Below are positions 63,876-64,000 of a stretch of DNA of 64,000 nucleotides, one piece after another (position 1 is the stretch's first letter; every line of letters starts with the position of its first letter). The notes under the pieces were generated by a model. That model saw only the letters and a program-made list of their open reading frames with translations, searched no databases and was not told where the DNA came from. The position numbers and the translations under genes were made by a program. Origin of the DNA: Gaiellasilicea sp963789355 (GTDB lineage Bacteria; Actinomycetota; Thermoleophilia; Gaiellales; Gaiellaceae); the NCBI GenBank assembly GCA_963789355.1, contig CAWBKK010000001.1, positions 115,710 to 179,709 on the forward strand. Direction: 5' to 3'.

Positions 63876-64000
63876 CTGCTGAGCCCAGCGTCCAGCGTGA
63901 TCTCCGGCACGGCCGCCAACGCCTGCGAGACCGGACAGTTCTTCTTCGCATCCTCGGCGGCCGCGCGGAACGCGTCGGCATCGAGTCCGGGCACGGTGCC
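63872..64000 (-). CDS. OsmC-family peroxiredoxin, C-terminal end only
   Basis: The last 42 residues of a gene that continues beyond the window. DAFRAAAEDAKKNCPVSQAL contains the conserved second Cys of OsmC/Ohr proteins, followed by the typical ending PEITLDAGLSS. The full protein would reduce organic hydroperoxides using two cysteines. Its TAG (63872-63874) overlaps the stop of the convergent GNAT gene. Confidence 0.82.
   Translation of the reverse strand, partial: GTVPGLDADAFRAAAEDAKKNCPVSQALAAVPEITLDAGLSS

Overview
The window reads as chromosomal DNA of a high-GC actinobacterium. Three features point that way: very GC-rich codon third positions, frequent GTG starts with 4-nt GTGA/ATGA gene overlaps, and a gene set of class III cyclase-ATPase-TPR regulators, zinc-finger anti-sigma-like proteins and many Dpp/Opp-type peptide transporters. 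That mix recalls the class Thermoleophilia; this is an inference from gene content, not a marker-gene result. I found no tRNA, rRNA, CRISPR array, insertion sequence or prophage. No gene-free stretch exceeds 180 bp.

Layout. (1) 1-3057: the 3' part of a cyclase-like/ATPase/TPR regulator, then an acyl-CoA dehydrogenase. (2) 4235-9706: peptide ABC transporter operon 1. (3) 9773-11621: an exported YcnI-like protein and a CstB-like persulfide dioxygenase-rhodanese; each is interrupted by an apparent 1-nt frameshift. (4) 11709-21739: two large cyclase-ATPase-TPR paralogues around an intracellular subtilase, a GAF protein, a 51-aa acidic peptide with its own terminator, and an MFS transporter fused to a cyclic-nucleotide-binding domain. 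Makers and a predicted reader of cyclic nucleotide therefore sit side by side. (5) 21758-29481: threonine dehydratase, MeaB-type GTPase, MFS protein, secreted protein and metH, whose leader hides its ribosome-binding site in a hairpin. (6) 29659-33143: an FNR-like reductase, atpC, atpD, a zinc-finger membrane protein and a small membrane protein. (7) 33312-46240: peptide transporter operons 2 and 3, separated by a second zinc-finger protein and a lipoprotein. (8) 46364-52296: a Bat-like operon (MoxR, DUF58, BatD-like, two vWA proteins and a TPR-like protein). (9) 52344-57755: atpZ-I-B-E-F-H-A-G, closed by a terminator. (10) 57843-63409: wecA/tagO-like transferase, upp, glyA, tsaC, prmC and prfA. 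A GNAT gene and the end of an OsmC gene follow.

Two things stand out. The F1Fo-ATP synthase genes are split: atpZIBEFHAG ends with a terminator near 52330, while atpDC lie about 20 kb further along on the same strand. There is also a family of palindromic intergenic elements. Two copies are exactly 164 bp (33149-33312 and 55304-55467) and share the core CGTGAGCnnCAAGCGA at the same offset. A shorter, diverged third copy lies at 47702-47824. Each overlaps the upstream stop codon and ends 1-5 nt before the next start codon. I do not recognise this family. In addition, all three peptide transporter operons carry a strong GC hairpin without a T-tract between the binding-protein gene and the first permease, which probably sets their expression ratio.
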